Positions 45,319-55,321 of a DNA stretch of 64,000 nucleotides are shown in pieces. Source of the stretch: Alteromonas lipotrueiana. GTDB taxonomy: Bacteria; Pseudomonadota; Gammaproteobacteria; Enterobacterales; Alteromonadaceae. The position numbers were made by a program, and so were the translations under genes. Where the stretch lies: NCBI RefSeq assembly GCF_019249245.1, contig NZ_JAESDK010000003.1:124001-188000 (forward strand). The letters are read 5' to 3'. Position 1 is the stretch's first letter. The number at the start of each line of letters is the position of its first letter. A model generated the notes under the pieces. The model saw only the letters and a program-made list of their open reading frames with translations. It did not search any database and was not told where the DNA came from.

Positions 45319-45840
45319 TTAGCGCGTACGATATAAGTTATTCACACAGGTTTTACTGGCGGTAAGCGCCTGTTCGTGACATACAGGCCAGCTATGGAGC
45401 AGCCCTTCATAAATTACCAGCAGCTCATAATAAGCGTTTTGTAGCCCGCTTATGCGAACCATGTTTTCTATAACCTCGTGGGTGTGTCTACTAAGCATTG
45501 CTTTTAGCATTGGCTCTGCTGGATAAGCTGCAACGGCAGATAGAAACAGGCACCCCGGCTGTGCATTGGTTCTTAGCCATCGACCAATCTGTTCAAAAAC
45601 GTCAATAAGTGCGATTTCACCTTCTGAATTAATATTTTTAAAAAGCATAGCCATATAACGTTCATGTCGTAACGCCAACGCTCCGTTAATCATGTGAATT
45701 CTTGAGGGGTAGTACTTATAAAGCGTGCGCAAACTTACGCCTGCGGCATCTTTTAGCTTATCTACACCCGGCTGAGCAAATCCTTGCTCTGCAAAAACAT
45801 CCTCTAATGCCGTTGCAATTTTTCGAGAGGTAATATTCAT
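45319..45840 (-). CDS. TetR-family transcriptional regulator
   Basis: A 173-residue regulator with an N-terminal helix-turn-helix (TALEDVFAEQGFAQPGVDKL, then GVSLRTLYKYYPSRIHM), the pattern of TetR proteins, and an all-helical C-terminal domain. It is divergent from an EamA-family transporter with 71 bases between starts, so it probably represses that transporter and itself. The ligand is unknown. Confidence 0.9.
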   Translation of the reverse strand: MNITSRKIATALEDVFAEQGFAQPGVDKLKDAAGVSLRTLYKYYPSRIHMINGALALRHERYMAMLFKNINSEGEIALIDVFEQIGRWLRTNAQPGCLFLSAVAAYPAEPMLKAMLSRHTHEVIENMVRISGLQNAYYELLVIYEGLLHSWPVCHEQALTASKTCVNNLYRTR

Positions 45841-45911
45841 ACTTGCAACACTAAAGCCGTCGCTCTACCCTTGCAAGTAGAACGACCACTTTACTTATAG
45901 GATATGTTGAT

Positions 45912-46838
45912 ATGTCAGCCCGCGCGATCACGTTTATCATGGATGTTGGTTTAATAGTGACATGGAGCTCTGGCTTTGTTGGCGGAAAATTAGCCTCGGC
46001 GACCGATACTATTTTTTTAGTGTTGTTTTGGCGTTTTGTAATAACCGGTCTGGTGCTGCTGCCTTTCACTTTGAAAGAGGTTAGTCAGCTTTCTGCGCGG
46101 ACGATTATTCAGCAAATGTTAATAGGCAGCTTAGCAATGTTTGGCTATCTAGCCGGTGTAAACGCAGCGATTCATTTAGGCGTGCCCGCTGCTCTGGCGG
46201 CATTAATTGCCGCTCTCCAACCGTTAGCCACTGCCGCTCTGGCAGGGCCGGTATTGCATAAAAAGGTAGGTAAATTAGAATGGCTGGGGTTATTTATAGG
46301 TTTTATCGGCGTTGCGGTCTCGGTTGCCGGTAACATAAATCAGGCTTCTGCTACCGGGTTTGCCATGGCGTTTTTAGGTATGCTTAGTCTGGTGGCGGCC
46401 ACTTTGCTTACAAAGCACGCCAGAAATAACCCGCCCATCGGTAGCTCGCTAACGATTCAAAGCTGTACCACGGCTATTCTGTTTGCACCTTTAGCGTTAT
46501 ACATGGATAACGCCCTGATTTTTCCACTCGATACTGCATTTTGGGAAGCCGTAATTTGGTTTGTGCTGTTCTCTACGCTAGCCGCATATGGATTTTACTG
46601 GGGGTGTTTACAGCGGGGTAGCGCGGTAAAAGTGGCCAGTTTAATATATTTAACACCACCGGTTACCGCAGTGTGGGCGCTGGTAATGTTCGATGAAGCC
46701 ATAGCCACCGCCACGATGATAGGCTTTGCGATAAGTCTGGTAGGAATTTTAATTGCCCAAAGCAACAGGGCTCGTTCTTCTGCGCACCCCTCATCGGCTC
46801 AAAAATCTTCGTCACAAGGGTCGTCACCACAACAATAG
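45912..46838 (+). CDS. EamA/DMT-family transporter
   Basis: A 308-residue inner-membrane protein with about ten hydrophobic segments in two EamA repeats. Landmarks are TWSSGFVGGKLA near residue 20, FWRFVITGLVLLPF and, in the second repeat, LASLIYLTPPVTAVWALVMFDE-like sequence. DMT proteins export amino acids, metabolites or drugs. The C-terminal tail is a Ser/Gln-rich low-complexity segment. The divergent TetR gene is its likely regulator. Confidence 0.92.
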   Translation: MSARAITFIMDVGLIVTWSSGFVGGKLASATDTIFLVLFWRFVITGLVLLPFTLKEVSQLSARTIIQQMLIGSLAMFGYLAGVNAAIHLGVPAALAALIAALQPLATAALAGPVLHKKVGKLEWLGLFIGFIGVAVSVAGNINQASATGFAMAFLGMLSLVAATLLTKHARNNPPIGSSLTIQSCTTAILFAPLALYMDNALIFPLDTAFWEAVIWFVLFSTLAAYGFYWGCLQRGSAVKVASLIYLTPPVTAVWALVMFDEAIATATMIGFAISLVGILIAQSNRARSSAHPSSAQKSSSQGSSPQQ

Positions 46839-46950
46839 TCAATATGTGAATTTGCTTATTTTTTAAACAAAAGTATAAGCCCATGGTCGTATTGTTAATA
46901 ATTTGTGACAACTCTAGACTGCCTTCAATATATTTGAAAGCGAGGTAGTT

Positions 46951-48417
46951 GTGTCACAAGAACATTCACAAAAATATTCAACACTAAGCCGACCCAGGTC
47001 AGAATTCGCCACTCGCGAAGCCTATTTGGAGCACGAATTACAGGTTATGTCGCCACGAAGATGGCGTCCTAACCTTCCCATGCGGGATTACCGTTTTGAG
47101 TGGGAAGACTTAGTTCCCGGCATGGCGGCAACCATAGGCAAAATTGTGATGGTTGCTGCAGTGGTCGGCGCATTCGCGGCTCCGTTGGGCTTATCCTCAG
47201 AGTTTGTTATTGAAAATGTGCGCTTTGAACTACTCATTGCTGCGGTTTTATTTGTTATTCTGATCTCTGGCTTTTTGAATCCGTCAGCGAATCTGGCAGG
47301 TACGCATGGTCCGCTACTGCCGCTGGTGCCTTTGATTGTTGCCTCTGGCGGACACCCTATGGCATTAGGGCTGCTAATAGGCGGCCTTGGATTTATTTTA
47401 GGGATCACCAAAGGCGGGAGCCTGTTAGCCAAGCTTACCAGTAATGGCGTATGTGGCGGCTTGCTACTCTATCTTGGGTTTATCGGTATAACCGGCCAGG
47501 TCCAAAAATTATTTACCTGGGCAGAAAGCTTTGACATGGGTTACCTGGCATTTGTAGTGCTTATTGCCACTATTCTTATGTATGCCTGGCTTGAGCACAT
47601 TAAAAAGCGCTGGTTGGCAATCCCTCTTGGCGCTGGAATGGCCGCCATAATAGCGTTGGCGATGGGCGCACCATTTGAATTTAGCACCTCACCTGGCATA
47701 CCTAATATGAATCCGGCGTATTGGTGGGGCGAAGACACAGGTTGGAAGCTAGGATTACCAGACTGGTCACACTTTGTTGCAGTATTGCCATTTGCGGTAC
47801 TGGCCGTTTCAATGTGGTCGCCTGACTTTTTAGGGCATCAGGTATTTCAAAAGTTAAGCTACCCCAAAAATACCAAGCGGGTACATATGGATATCGATGA
47901 CACCATGATGACAGCATCTACCCGTCAGGCAGTTGGAAGCCTGCTGGGGGGCGGTAATATAACGTCTTCGTGGGGTACTTATATTATTCCGGCATCTATT
48001 GCCCGCCGGCCAATTCCTGCCGGAGCAATAGTTACCGGTGTGCTTTGCATTGTGGCGGCGTTCTGGGGATATCCTATGGATCTGGCCGTGTGGCCTCCGG
48101 TGCTAAGCGTAGCACTATTAGTGGGAGTATTTTTGCCACTCATGGAAGCCGGTATGCAAATGACCCGCGAAGGAAAAACCGCCCAATCTGCGGCAATGGT
48201 CGTGATATCTTCGGTATTGGTAAATCCGGTGTTCGGGTGGTCGTTAACCTTATTGCTCGACAACCTGGGACTGGTGGGCTGTAAAGACCGGGCGGAAAAG
48301 CTGGGCAAAGCCGGCCGTTGGATAATTCCGGGGATAGCTTTTGTTGTACTGTGCATCGTTATGGCCATTATTGGTATGTTCCCGGGAGTACCGGCACTGG
48401 TAGATACGTTTAATTAA
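46951..48417 (+). CDS. DUF3360 family membrane protein (putative permease)
   Basis: A 488-residue protein starting at GTG with GAGG upstream. A polar N-terminus of about 50 residues (with PRRWRPNLPMRDYRFEWED) precedes about 12 hydrophobic segments including NLAGTHGPLLPLVPLIVASGG, a pattern related to the sulfate/xanthine-type permease fold. I assign it to the DUF3360 family of putative permeases found in marine bacteria. The substrate is unknown. A strong terminator follows. Confidence 0.82.
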   Translation: MSQEHSQKYSTLSRPRSEFATREAYLEHELQVMSPRRWRPNLPMRDYRFEWEDLVPGMAATIGKIVMVAAVVGAFAAPLGLSSEFVIENVRFELLIAAVLFVILISGFLNPSANLAGTHGPLLPLVPLIVASGGHPMALGLLIGGLGFILGITKGGSLLAKLTSNGVCGGLLLYLGFIGITGQVQKLFTWAESFDMGYLAFVVLIATILMYAWLEHIKKRWLAIPLGAGMAAIIALAMGAPFEFSTSPGIPNMNPAYWWGEDTGWKLGLPDWSHFVAVLPFAVLAVSMWSPDFLGHQVFQKLSYPKNTKRVHMDIDDTMMTASTRQAVGSLLGGGNITSSWGTYIIPASIARRPIPAGAIVTGVLCIVAAFWGYPMDLAVWPPVLSVALLVGVFLPLMEAGMQMTREGKTAQSAAMVVISSVLVNPVFGWSLTLLLDNLGLVGCKDRAEKLGKAGRWIIPGIAFVVLCIVMAIIGMFPGVPALVDTFN

Positions 48418-48447
48418 TTCCCAACCTTAAACACCTTTATGTGTTGT

Positions 48448-48475
48448 CGCCTCAACTGCTTGTTGGGGCGTTTTT
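48448..48475 (+). terminator. Intrinsic terminator after the DUF3360 gene
   Basis: CGCCTCAAC and GTTGGGGCG form a 9-bp stem (one G-T pair) with a five-base loop, followed by TTTTT. Confidence 0.9.
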
Positions 48476-48559
48476 GTTTGTGCAACTAAATGATTGTTTG
48501 TAAAGTAAACAACAATGCAATAATCAACTATTTTGGCTAATAAGGACATCTGCCTTCCT

Positions 48560-48997
48560 ATGACCGCGCAAATAAGCGAAACCATTGTGTACCAAAACAA
48601 AGTTCGGGCCTTGATGAGTTGTCCGCTAGATGCGCTATTTTCTTTGGGACATATGCAAAACCCATTTTCTCATGCCTCTTTTGGGCTGATTCGCGGCTAT
48701 ATTGGCCATTGGGAAATCCACCACGACAGGTTGTATCTGACCGGGATTTACAACGAAACAGACTTCAGCACCAATAATCTTCATAAGCTGTTCGAAGGAT
48801 ACGACGAACGTGTGTTTGCCCACTGGTACTCAGGTACTTTACGTATGCCCGAAGGAAAACTACTCGAATACCTGCACCTTGGCTTTGGCTCTCAGTACGA
48901 ACGAGATGTTGTACTGAAAGTAAAGCGCGGCAGAATCACGGGTAAAACAGTAAAGGACAACAAACCATGCAAGATGCAGCGCTTTTTGGATATTTGA
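48560..48997 (+). CDS. Hypothetical protein, first of an overlapping pair
   Basis: I do not recognise this protein of 145 residues. It is rich in aromatic and charged residues and predicted to be mostly beta (GHWEIHHDRLYLTGIYNE, LHLGFGSQYERDVVLKVKRGRI). There is no signal peptide or membrane segment. The ATG at 48560 is the first ATG, but the ribosome-like AAGGA lies 15 bases before it, and an in-frame TTG 27 bases upstream is possible. Its 3' end overlaps the next gene by 31 bases, which argues that both are real and co-translated. Confidence 0.7.
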   Translation: MTAQISETIVYQNKVRALMSCPLDALFSLGHMQNPFSHASFGLIRGYIGHWEIHHDRLYLTGIYNETDFSTNNLHKLFEGYDERVFAHWYSGTLRMPEGKLLEYLHLGFGSQYERDVVLKVKRGRITGKTVKDNKPCKMQRFLDI

Positions 48998-49554
48998 TAG
49001 TTACGCTGGGCTTTTGGGTAAAAATCTGGTTTTTTCCTAACCCAGCTCCCCCGTTTGAATTTGAAATGATGCATAACGCTTCACCTGAAGTGCATGACAA
49101 CATAGCAGAAAAAACAACATCACGACGGTGGCGGTTTTTGATCACCAGTGGCCAGCGTTTACTGGAGCTTGTGTTTTGCGCGTTGTGGCCGGCTTGGGGA
49201 TTGTTTTTTATTATTACTGTGCTGTTAAATTTTGTTTTTAATCGCGCCCACCCACGCGCCGAATCTTCCTATCAGCGTATAGGAGAGCCACAAACCATTG
49301 CTGCTATCGAACAGAGCCATTACTATTTCGATCCTTTAGAAGGCAGTCCAGCCGAGCCTTTTGGTCATCTGCATACTGCCTGGCTTAACTTTGTTGGCAG
49401 TGATAAAACTGCACAACTATGCCCGTATGAAAACATTACCGTAAAGGCCTCGCGCAAAACCACGTATTTTGGCTATGTCCGGGTCGATGCAGACCAACAG
49501 GTAAGTGATGTTTTTTATTACGAATACGCCAGCGACGATATAAACGATATTTAA
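48967..49554 (+). CDS. Hypothetical membrane protein, second of an overlapping pair
   Basis: A 195-residue protein of unknown family. It has an N-terminal hydrophobic segment (about 5-25), a second stronger one (about 65-92, LVFCALWPAWGLFFIITVLL) and a soluble C-terminal domain (about 100-195). The gene overlaps the upstream hypothetical by 31 bases and the convergent MFS gene by 4. The pair probably acts together, but no function is suggested. Confidence 0.72.
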   Translation: MQDAALFGYLIVTLGFWVKIWFFPNPAPPFEFEMMHNASPEVHDNIAEKTTSRRWRFLITSGQRLLELVFCALWPAWGLFFIITVLLNFVFNRAHPRAESSYQRIGEPQTIAAIEQSHYYFDPLEGSPAEPFGHLHTAWLNFVGSDKTAQLCPYENITVKASRKTTYFGYVRVDADQQVSDVFYYEYASDDINDI

Positions 49555-50876
49555 CCGGTGCTAAGCTCCCAGTCTTTCACAATTTTGGTACTGGTCCACA
49601 AAAAGAACGCGATAGACAAGGCGTACGGCACCACCAGATACATCATTGCCTGACGCAATGCCTCGGTTTCGCCTAAACTGGGTACCAGCGCCTGACTAAT
49701 AATACCGGTTAATGTCGGTCCGCCACCTAGTGCAATAATATTCAGCACAAAAAAGAACAGCGCCGTAGACATGGCTCTGACATTTGCCGGGGCCAGCGTT
49801 TGTGCCATGGCAAAACAGGGCCCCAGATACGAACCACTGGTAAACAATAAAAAGGTCAGTAAACCCACTGACAGCCACAAGCTTTGTACCTGTAATGAAA
49901 AATAAAACGCAGGTGTACCTATCATCAAGGCGAACGCTGGCAGCAAAGCATACGCCCGCCTGTTGTGCTGTCCCCACTTATCGGCAATTACCCCGCCTAG
50001 CCATACGCCTAATGCATAAGCAGTACCGTTGATTACGCCAAAAACAATCAGAAGCTGGGTAATATCCAGTCCGGCGAAGGCACGTACATAGTAATCGATG
50101 ATCCAGGTTGAGATGGCATAATTTCCAAAAGAGCCAAACGAAATTCCCAGCGCCATCCCCCACCAGGTAGGAATTTTCAGCAACGCTTTTATCGAGGTCA
50201 ATACTGAGGGTTGCGGCTGATCCACAGCTATGTTTTTTGTATCAGTGCGTCGGGCAGGCTCTTTTACAGTAAACTTTAACAGTAGCGCAAGAATAACACC
50301 GGGCAGCCCCACGCTTATCATTACGGTACGCCAGTCTGCTTTCCCTCCTTGTAAGAAAAATGCCGAGGCGAAAAAAGCGAGCATAATGCCAAATGGGATC
50401 CCCAGTGAATAAATAGCCAACGCGCCCGCCCGCTTTTCTTTGGGAAACAAGTCAGAAATAATACTGTGAGAGGGTGGGCTCCCCCCCGCCTCACCTATGC
50501 CTACCCCAATTCTGGCCAGCGCCAGTTGTACATAATTTGTAGCCAGCCCAGAAGCTGCGGTAAATCCACTCCACAGGGTTAGCGACACTGCAATAATATT
50601 AACCCGGTGATAGCGATCGGCAAGCCAGGCAATAGGAATACCCACCAATGTATATAAAAGCGCAAAATAAATGCCTTTTAACCAGCCTAACTGAGCATCA
50701 TCAAGGCCTAGATCAGCTTTAATAAAGGGCGACAAAATACCTACAATTTGCCGGTCGATAAAATTAAACGCATAAACCAGAGTTAACACAAACAAAACAT
50801 AATTACGATAATAGCTGGGGGTGGCAGATGTCTGTTCCGCCACTGCTGATTCTGCCTGAGAGTGTGAATGTGCCAT
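49551..50876 (-). CDS. MFS transporter, spinster-like
   Basis: A 441-residue inner-membrane protein with 12 hydrophobic segments. Motifs AFNFIDRQIVGILSPFIK, the MFS motif GIPIAWLADRYHR, and GIGEAGGSPPSHSIISD match the spinster-like MFS group (Spns1-like), which is common in proteobacteria with unknown organic anions or lipids as substrates. The start at 50876 has AGGCGG upstream; an in-frame ATG 69 bases earlier is less likely. It ends convergently on the hypothetical pair. Confidence 0.92.
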   Translation of the reverse strand: MAHSHSQAESAVAEQTSATPSYYRNYVLFVLTLVYAFNFIDRQIVGILSPFIKADLGLDDAQLGWLKGIYFALLYTLVGIPIAWLADRYHRVNIIAVSLTLWSGFTAASGLATNYVQLALARIGVGIGEAGGSPPSHSIISDLFPKEKRAGALAIYSLGIPFGIMLAFFASAFFLQGGKADWRTVMISVGLPGVILALLLKFTVKEPARRTDTKNIAVDQPQPSVLTSIKALLKIPTWWGMALGISFGSFGNYAISTWIIDYYVRAFAGLDITQLLIVFGVINGTAYALGVWLGGVIADKWGQHNRRAYALLPAFALMIGTPAFYFSLQVQSLWLSVGLLTFLLFTSGSYLGPCFAMAQTLAPANVRAMSTALFFFVLNIIALGGGPTLTGIISQALVPSLGETEALRQAMMYLVVPYALSIAFFLWTSTKIVKDWELSTG

Positions 50877-51051
50877 AGCACCGCCTGAGCAAATGAACAT
50901 CGGATTGCTCAGTTTATGCACGAATTGTTGCCAGCGGCCACTCAATGTTATTTATTTGTTAAAATAACATTGAGTGTTGAACACTAAAAACAGGTATCTG
51001 CAGATAGAAACGTTTTTGCTAGCCTAAGCTTGAGGGTTAGCGGCTTAAAGG

Positions 51052-51936
51052 TTAGCCGCCATGTTTTGTTCGGCCCAACTTAAGCGTACTGCGGGTTTTG
51101 TTGCCTGACTTTGCTTTATTATTCGAAGATTTTAAATCAATTCTTTTTTTAGGCTGTTTACTGGGCTGTTTATCAGACTGAGCCCGCATGCTTTGTTGAT
51201 CGCCAGGGGCTTCTTTAGATGAGTGTTCAACCGACTTTAACAATGTAGCGAGTTCATCTTTTGTCAGTTCGCGCCATGCGCCAGTTTTCAGGCCGCGCAA
51301 ATTCACATTCATTATACGCACCCTTTCCAGCCTTATTACTTCGTAATCAAAGTGCTGACACATCCGACGAATTTGCCTGTTTAAGCCCTGAACCAGTGTA
51401 ATACGAAATTCTAAACGGCTTTCTTTTACAACCTTACACTTTTTGGTGACGGTGCCTAAAATCGGCACGCCTGAACGCATTTTGCGAATAAAATCGTCGG
51501 TCACCGGCTTGTCGACTTTAACCACATATTCTTTTTCATGATTATTGCCTGCCCGCAGTACTTTATTAACCAAATCGCCATTGTTGGTCAAAAAAATAAG
51601 TCCCTGAGAGTCTTTATCCAACCGCCCTATCGGAAAAATACGTTCTTTGTAGCGCACGTGATTTACAATATTAGCGCGTTCTGCACTGTCGGTTGTGCTT
51701 ACTACCCCTACCGGTTTATTCAACGCTAAAACCACAAACGCCTCTTTATCGGCGGGCTTAATCAGCTTTCCGTTAACTTTAACAATGTCGCCAGTGATCA
51801 CTTTTGTTCCAACTTCTGCACGCTGGCCGTTTAGCTGAACACACCCTTGCTCGATAAATTTGTCGGCGTCCCGGCGTGAGCAAAAACCACTTTCGCTGAT
51901 GAATTTATTTAAACGTGTTGAGTTGGAAGGCTGCAT
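51052..51936 (-). CDS. rluF: 23S rRNA pseudouridine synthase RluF-type
   Basis: A 294-residue enzyme, close to E. coli RluF in length. An N-terminal S4 RNA-binding domain ([20 protein letters not shown]) is followed by the RsuA/RluB-type catalytic domain with the active Asp in [17 protein letters not shown] and the segments NNHEKEYVV and [17 protein letters not shown]. RluF modifies U2604 of 23S rRNA. A basic, disordered C-terminal tail (about 240-294, Lys/Ser-rich) is an addition typical of marine members. It stands alone on the minus strand. Confidence 0.93.
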   Translation of the reverse strand: MQPSNSTRLNKFISESGFCSRRDADKFIEQGCVQLNGQRAEVGTKVITGDIVKVNGKLIKPADKEAFVVLALNKPVGVVSTTDSAERANIVNHVRYKERIFPIGRLDKDSQGLIFLTNNGDLVNKVLRAGNNHEKEYVVKVDKPVTDDFIRKMRSGVPILGTVTKKCKVVKESRLEFRITLVQGLNRQIRRMCQHFDYEVIRLERVRIMNVNLRGLKTGAWRELTKDELATLLKSVEHSSKEAPGDQQSMRAQSDKQPSKQPKKRIDLKSSNNKAKSGNKTRSTLKLGRTKHGG

Positions 51937-52527
51937 AGCATCTCATTTTATTAAAAGCGCGAGCTTAGGTGTGAGTTTTCGCACAACCCGTTCACCGTTT
52001 TTGACGTAGAGGTTAATTATCTCTGGCTGTTACACAAATCTCAAGCTGGCTTTTGAATTGAGACTCAATATTGCTTATTAAAATTGCTTATTAATGACCG
52101 CAGCTCACAAATACCATTCCCGAACAGCTTATTGGGAAAAGTTTAAAACAACATTACTTACCCAGGTATTAAAAAGCCGCCCACCCGGTTGTGCAACGTC
52201 ACAGATACCCAACATCACAGGTATAAGTAACCCATGTTCCATTTTCGCACGGTACCAATATCATGCGATAGTTTTTCAGTTCCTAAGCAGCACGATTATC
52301 GTAGTTTAACTAACTCAAACGCTATGCTTTACAGTTTGTGGAAGTCACTCTTTTAGTTTTGCACATCATTCAATTTTTGTTCTAACTGTAGGTGTACTAA
52401 GTAGAAACAGTATGGCAGTTAAGATAGCCGGCTTACATTCAGGCTTAGTAACCGCTACACGCATTTCTGCGGCGATTTACTGATACAACACCAACAAGAC
52501 AAATCCACTCTAGTAAAAGGAGAAAAC
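51937..52527 (+). other. Intergenic region with a short tandem repeat
   Basis: About 590 AT-rich bases between the divergent rluF and DsrE genes. It contains a direct repeat of ATTGCTTATTA (52070-52080 and 52083-52093). No convincing gene or RNA was found; an open frame at 52094-52309 has no ribosome site and no protein-like pattern. Confidence 0.55.
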
Positions 52528-53067
52528 ATGAACCGTTTAACATCTGTTTTAGCGATTCTAGGTGCCGCCACTACCCTGTACGCCACGGCACAGGACGCAG
52601 CATTTAAAGCGGGCCCGGTATTTGAACAGTATGGCAAACATGCGCAAGTTTCTGGTGTAGAAATTTCACCTGAGCAAACCTTCAAAGTTGCTTTTGATGT
52701 TGAAAAAGGAGCTAAAGACGGTGAACTAAATCAAAGCTTTAATAAGCTTGCGCGGTTTATCAATATGCATGTAGCAAATGGCGCTAAACTTGAAAATATT
52801 GATCTTGCGCTGGTTGTACATGGCACGGCAACATTAGATGTCATGAACAATAACAGTTATAAAGAACGTACGGGCGAATCTAGCGCGAACGTAAAGCTGC
52901 TTGAAGCTTTACAAAAAAACGGAGTGCGGGTAATCGTATGCGGTCAGTCTTCAGCTAAACATAATGTAACAAAAGACATGCTGGTTGAAGGTGTGGAAAT
53001 GGATTTATCGGCAATGACGGCACATGCCCGGCTGAGCCAGCAAGGCTATAGTGTAAATCCTTTCTAA
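52528..53067 (+). CDS. Exported DsrE-family protein
   Basis: A 179-residue protein with a short signal peptide (cleaved near YATAQ, residue 21). The DsrE-like domain includes VAFDVEKGAKDGELNQSFNKLARFINMH, LVVHGTATLDV and GVRVIVCGQSSAKHNV, where a Cys stands at the position used for sulfur transfer in related proteins. AAAGGAG lies 8 bases before the ATG. Periplasmic DsrE proteins are common but uncharacterised; a sulfur-relay or redox role is inferred. It is monocistronic. Confidence 0.87.
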   Translation: MNRLTSVLAILGAATTLYATAQDAAFKAGPVFEQYGKHAQVSGVEISPEQTFKVAFDVEKGAKDGELNQSFNKLARFINMHVANGAKLENIDLALVVHGTATLDVMNNNSYKERTGESSANVKLLEALQKNGVRVIVCGQSSAKHNVTKDMLVEGVEMDLSAMTAHARLSQQGYSVNPF

Positions 53068-53559
53068 ACGCGCTTTAACGGGCATCTTTGAATGTATTTT
53101 TGATTATATTCGAGGTAAAGCGCATTCGTCAGCTTAAGATTATAACAAAGCGATTAACGCCGTTCTTTTTGTTACCCTGGTCAATACGCCTTTGTTACTG
53201 TAGGCCAAGCCTGGTCAGGCTTGGCCTAAACTACGGCTGCCGTCATTAGCTGCAAAAGACACAGCGCTGCGCACTTTGTCTTTTCGCTAATTTTCACGAC
53301 CCGATTTTATTTTAAAAGCCCTCTTTCCCAAAATTACCTTATAAAAGCGTTTCTTTTAGGTAGCCCGCCAGTTTGCCAAACCGATATAAAACACCTGCAA
53401 ATTTGGCAGCTTAGTGGTCACCGTATACTGTCAAAGTTTACGATGCGCATTTACCTGTTTGCGTTAATCGGCTCATCCAAACCCGCTTAGCGGCGTACAC
53501 ATAATAAGCATCGTTTTTACTCAAACATACTGTGGTTTTCACCTTTAAAAGGAGAAAAA
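53068..53559 (+). other. Intergenic region with a strong palindrome
   Basis: About 490 bases between the DsrE and prpD genes. Besides the palindrome at 53201-53228 there are two short TTTGCCAAA/CAAATTTGGCA-type inverted motifs near 53370-53412, which could be regulator sites for prpD. No gene or RNA was found. Confidence 0.5.
53201..53228. repeat. Perfect 13-bp inverted repeat (hairpin)
   Basis: TAGGCCAAGCCTG and CAGGCTTGGCCTA are exact inverse copies separated by two bases. As RNA this would fold as an 11-bp stem with a six-base loop. It is about 134 bases after the DsrE stop and has no T-run, so it is either a Rho-independent-like weak end or a DNA-binding palindrome. Confidence 0.7.
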
Positions 53560-55044
53560 ATGACCTCTCACGCTGAAATGAATGAACGCCCTGATTACGA
53601 CCAGGTAATTCAGGATATTACCGATTATGTTATGCGCGACGATATTGCTTCATCAGAAGCAATAGAAACGGCGCGTTACTGCCTGATGGACTCTCTGGGG
53701 TGCGGATTGCTGGCACTGCGCTTTCCTGAATGTACGAAGCATCTTGGCCCGTTAGCCGCAGGAACGGTTGTTCCAAACGGGGCGCGCGTGCCTGGTACTC
53801 AGCTTTGTCTGGACCCGGTAAAAGCAGCGTGGGACATAGGCTGCATTATTCGCTGGCTAGATTTCAACGATACCTGGCTAGCCGCCGAGTGGGGGCATCC
53901 GTCTGATAATCTGGGTGGAATTCTCGCCATGGCCGACTATTTATCACAGGTGCGCCGCGCTAAAGGCAAGCCGCCATTAACAATGTCACAAGTATTGCTG
54001 GCTATGGTAAAAGCTCATGAAATTCAGGGCGTACTTGCCTTGGAAAACAGCTTCAATCGTGTGGGGTTGTGTCATGTATTGTTGGTCAGAGTCGCAACTA
54101 CCGCCGTAGTTGCGCATATGATGGGCGGTACCCGCGAGCAAATAATGGCCGCGGTATCCCATGCCTGGGTAGACGGTTCGGCGCTGCGAACTTATCGACA
54201 CGCACCTAATGCAGGCTCACGAAAATCGTGGGCCGCCGGCGATGCCACCTCGCGAGGCGTTCGGCTTGCCGATATAGCGTTGCGTGGTGAAATGGGAATT
54301 CCCGCGGTGCTAACTACCCCTCAGTGGGGCTTTTACGATGTGTCTTTTAGTCATACCAACAAAGATTTACAGCAAAAACCGGACGAGAAAAGACAATTTT
54401 CTCAACCCAGAGATTACGGTTGCTATGTGATGGAAAATATTTTGTTTAAACTGAATTTTCCGGCAGAATTTCATGCCCAGACTGCCTGCGAGGCGGCAGT
54501 AACATTGCATGAGGTAGTGCGCGATCGTATAGATGATATTTCAAAAATAGAGCTCACTACTCATGAGTCTGCTATTCGAATTATATCAAAGCAGGGAACC
54601 CTGTCTAACCCAGCCGACCGAGACCATTGTTTGCAATATATGACTGCCGTGCCATTACTTTTTGGTGAACTGAATGCAGAGCACTACGAAGATGATTTTC
54701 ATGCAGCAAACCCGGCCATTGATAAACTGCGTGAAAAGATGCAGGTAACTGAAGACCCGGCTTACACTGCCGACTATCATGATCCTGATAAGCGCGCTAT
54801 TGCCAATGCAGTTCAGGTCTTTTTTAACGACGGCACCAGTACCGGCAAAATTGAAGTACTCTATCCTATTGGCCACCGGCGCAGACGAGAAGAAGGTATC
54901 GCAGTCTTAAAAATGAAGTTTGAACAGAATCTGGCGACCCGCTTCCCGCAACAGCGCTGCTCACAAATAACAGAGTTGTGCCAACATCCTTCGCGGTTAG
55001 AAGCCATCGAAGTTGATGAATTCATGAGTATGTTGGTTATTTGA
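53560..55044 (+). CDS. prpD: 2-methylcitrate dehydratase (PrpD)
   Basis: A 494-residue MmgE/PrpD-family enzyme. Diagnostic segments are [81 protein letters not shown] and [17 protein letters not shown]. PrpD dehydrates 2-methylcitrate to 2-methylaconitate in propionate breakdown. GGAG lies before the ATG. It is alone: no prpB, prpC, acnD or prpF are in the window, so it may be a detached copy or act in a variant pathway. A terminator follows. Confidence 0.94.
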   Translation: MTSHAEMNERPDYDQVIQDITDYVMRDDIASSEAIETARYCLMDSLGCGLLALRFPECTKHLGPLAAGTVVPNGARVPGTQLCLDPVKAAWDIGCIIRWLDFNDTWLAAEWGHPSDNLGGILAMADYLSQVRRAKGKPPLTMSQVLLAMVKAHEIQGVLALENSFNRVGLCHVLLVRVATTAVVAHMMGGTREQIMAAVSHAWVDGSALRTYRHAPNAGSRKSWAAGDATSRGVRLADIALRGEMGIPAVLTTPQWGFYDVSFSHTNKDLQQKPDEKRQFSQPRDYGCYVMENILFKLNFPAEFHAQTACEAAVTLHEVVRDRIDDISKIELTTHESAIRIISKQGTLSNPADRDHCLQYMTAVPLLFGELNAEHYEDDFHAANPAIDKLREKMQVTEDPAYTADYHDPDKRAIANAVQVFFNDGTSTGKIEVLYPIGHRRRREEGIAVLKMKFEQNLATRFPQQRCSQITELCQHPSRLEAIEVDEFMSMLVI

Positions 55045-55075
55045 TCAGTCTGTTTTAATAAAACTCGGCTTATTC

Positions 55076-55127
55076 GCCTGGCTGGGCAATCAGTACCAAT
55101 AAAGTACATGCATCAGCCAGGCTTTTT
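55076..55127 (+). terminator. Terminator after prpD
   Basis: GCCTGGCT and AGCCAGGC form a perfect 8-bp stem enclosing a 31-base loop with its own small GTAC/GTAC pairing, followed by TTTTT. Confidence 0.82.
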
Positions 55128-55155
55128 ATAATCACAAAAGCAACGTATTTGTTTT

Positions 55156-55278
55156 ATGAGTAAGCTGACAGGACCCGATGTGACTCTGTCTTCCTGCAGT
55201 TACTTTATAGCGGTTTACCTCATTGCGACCTTTATTATACTTGCGTTGCTTCCAATGTTAAGAGCAAGCTATCACTAG
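55156..55278 (+). CDS. Possible 40-residue membrane peptide
   Basis: A short frame starting MSKLTGPDVT contains one strongly hydrophobic segment (SYFIAVYLIATFIILALLP) and ends ASYH. It lies between the prpD terminator and the convergent porin gene. There is no clear ribosome site, so support is limited to its membrane-helix-like composition. I report it as a candidate only. Confidence 0.25.
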   Translation: MSKLTGPDVTLSSCSYFIAVYLIATFIILALLPMLRASYH

Positions 55279-55321
55279 GCGAATACCACGATAAATTTCA
55301 TCTATCAGTTACTTGTAACCT

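Noticed and set aside
52094..52309. Open frame in the rluF-DsrE gap
   Set aside because: No ribosome site and low-complexity composition; judged random.
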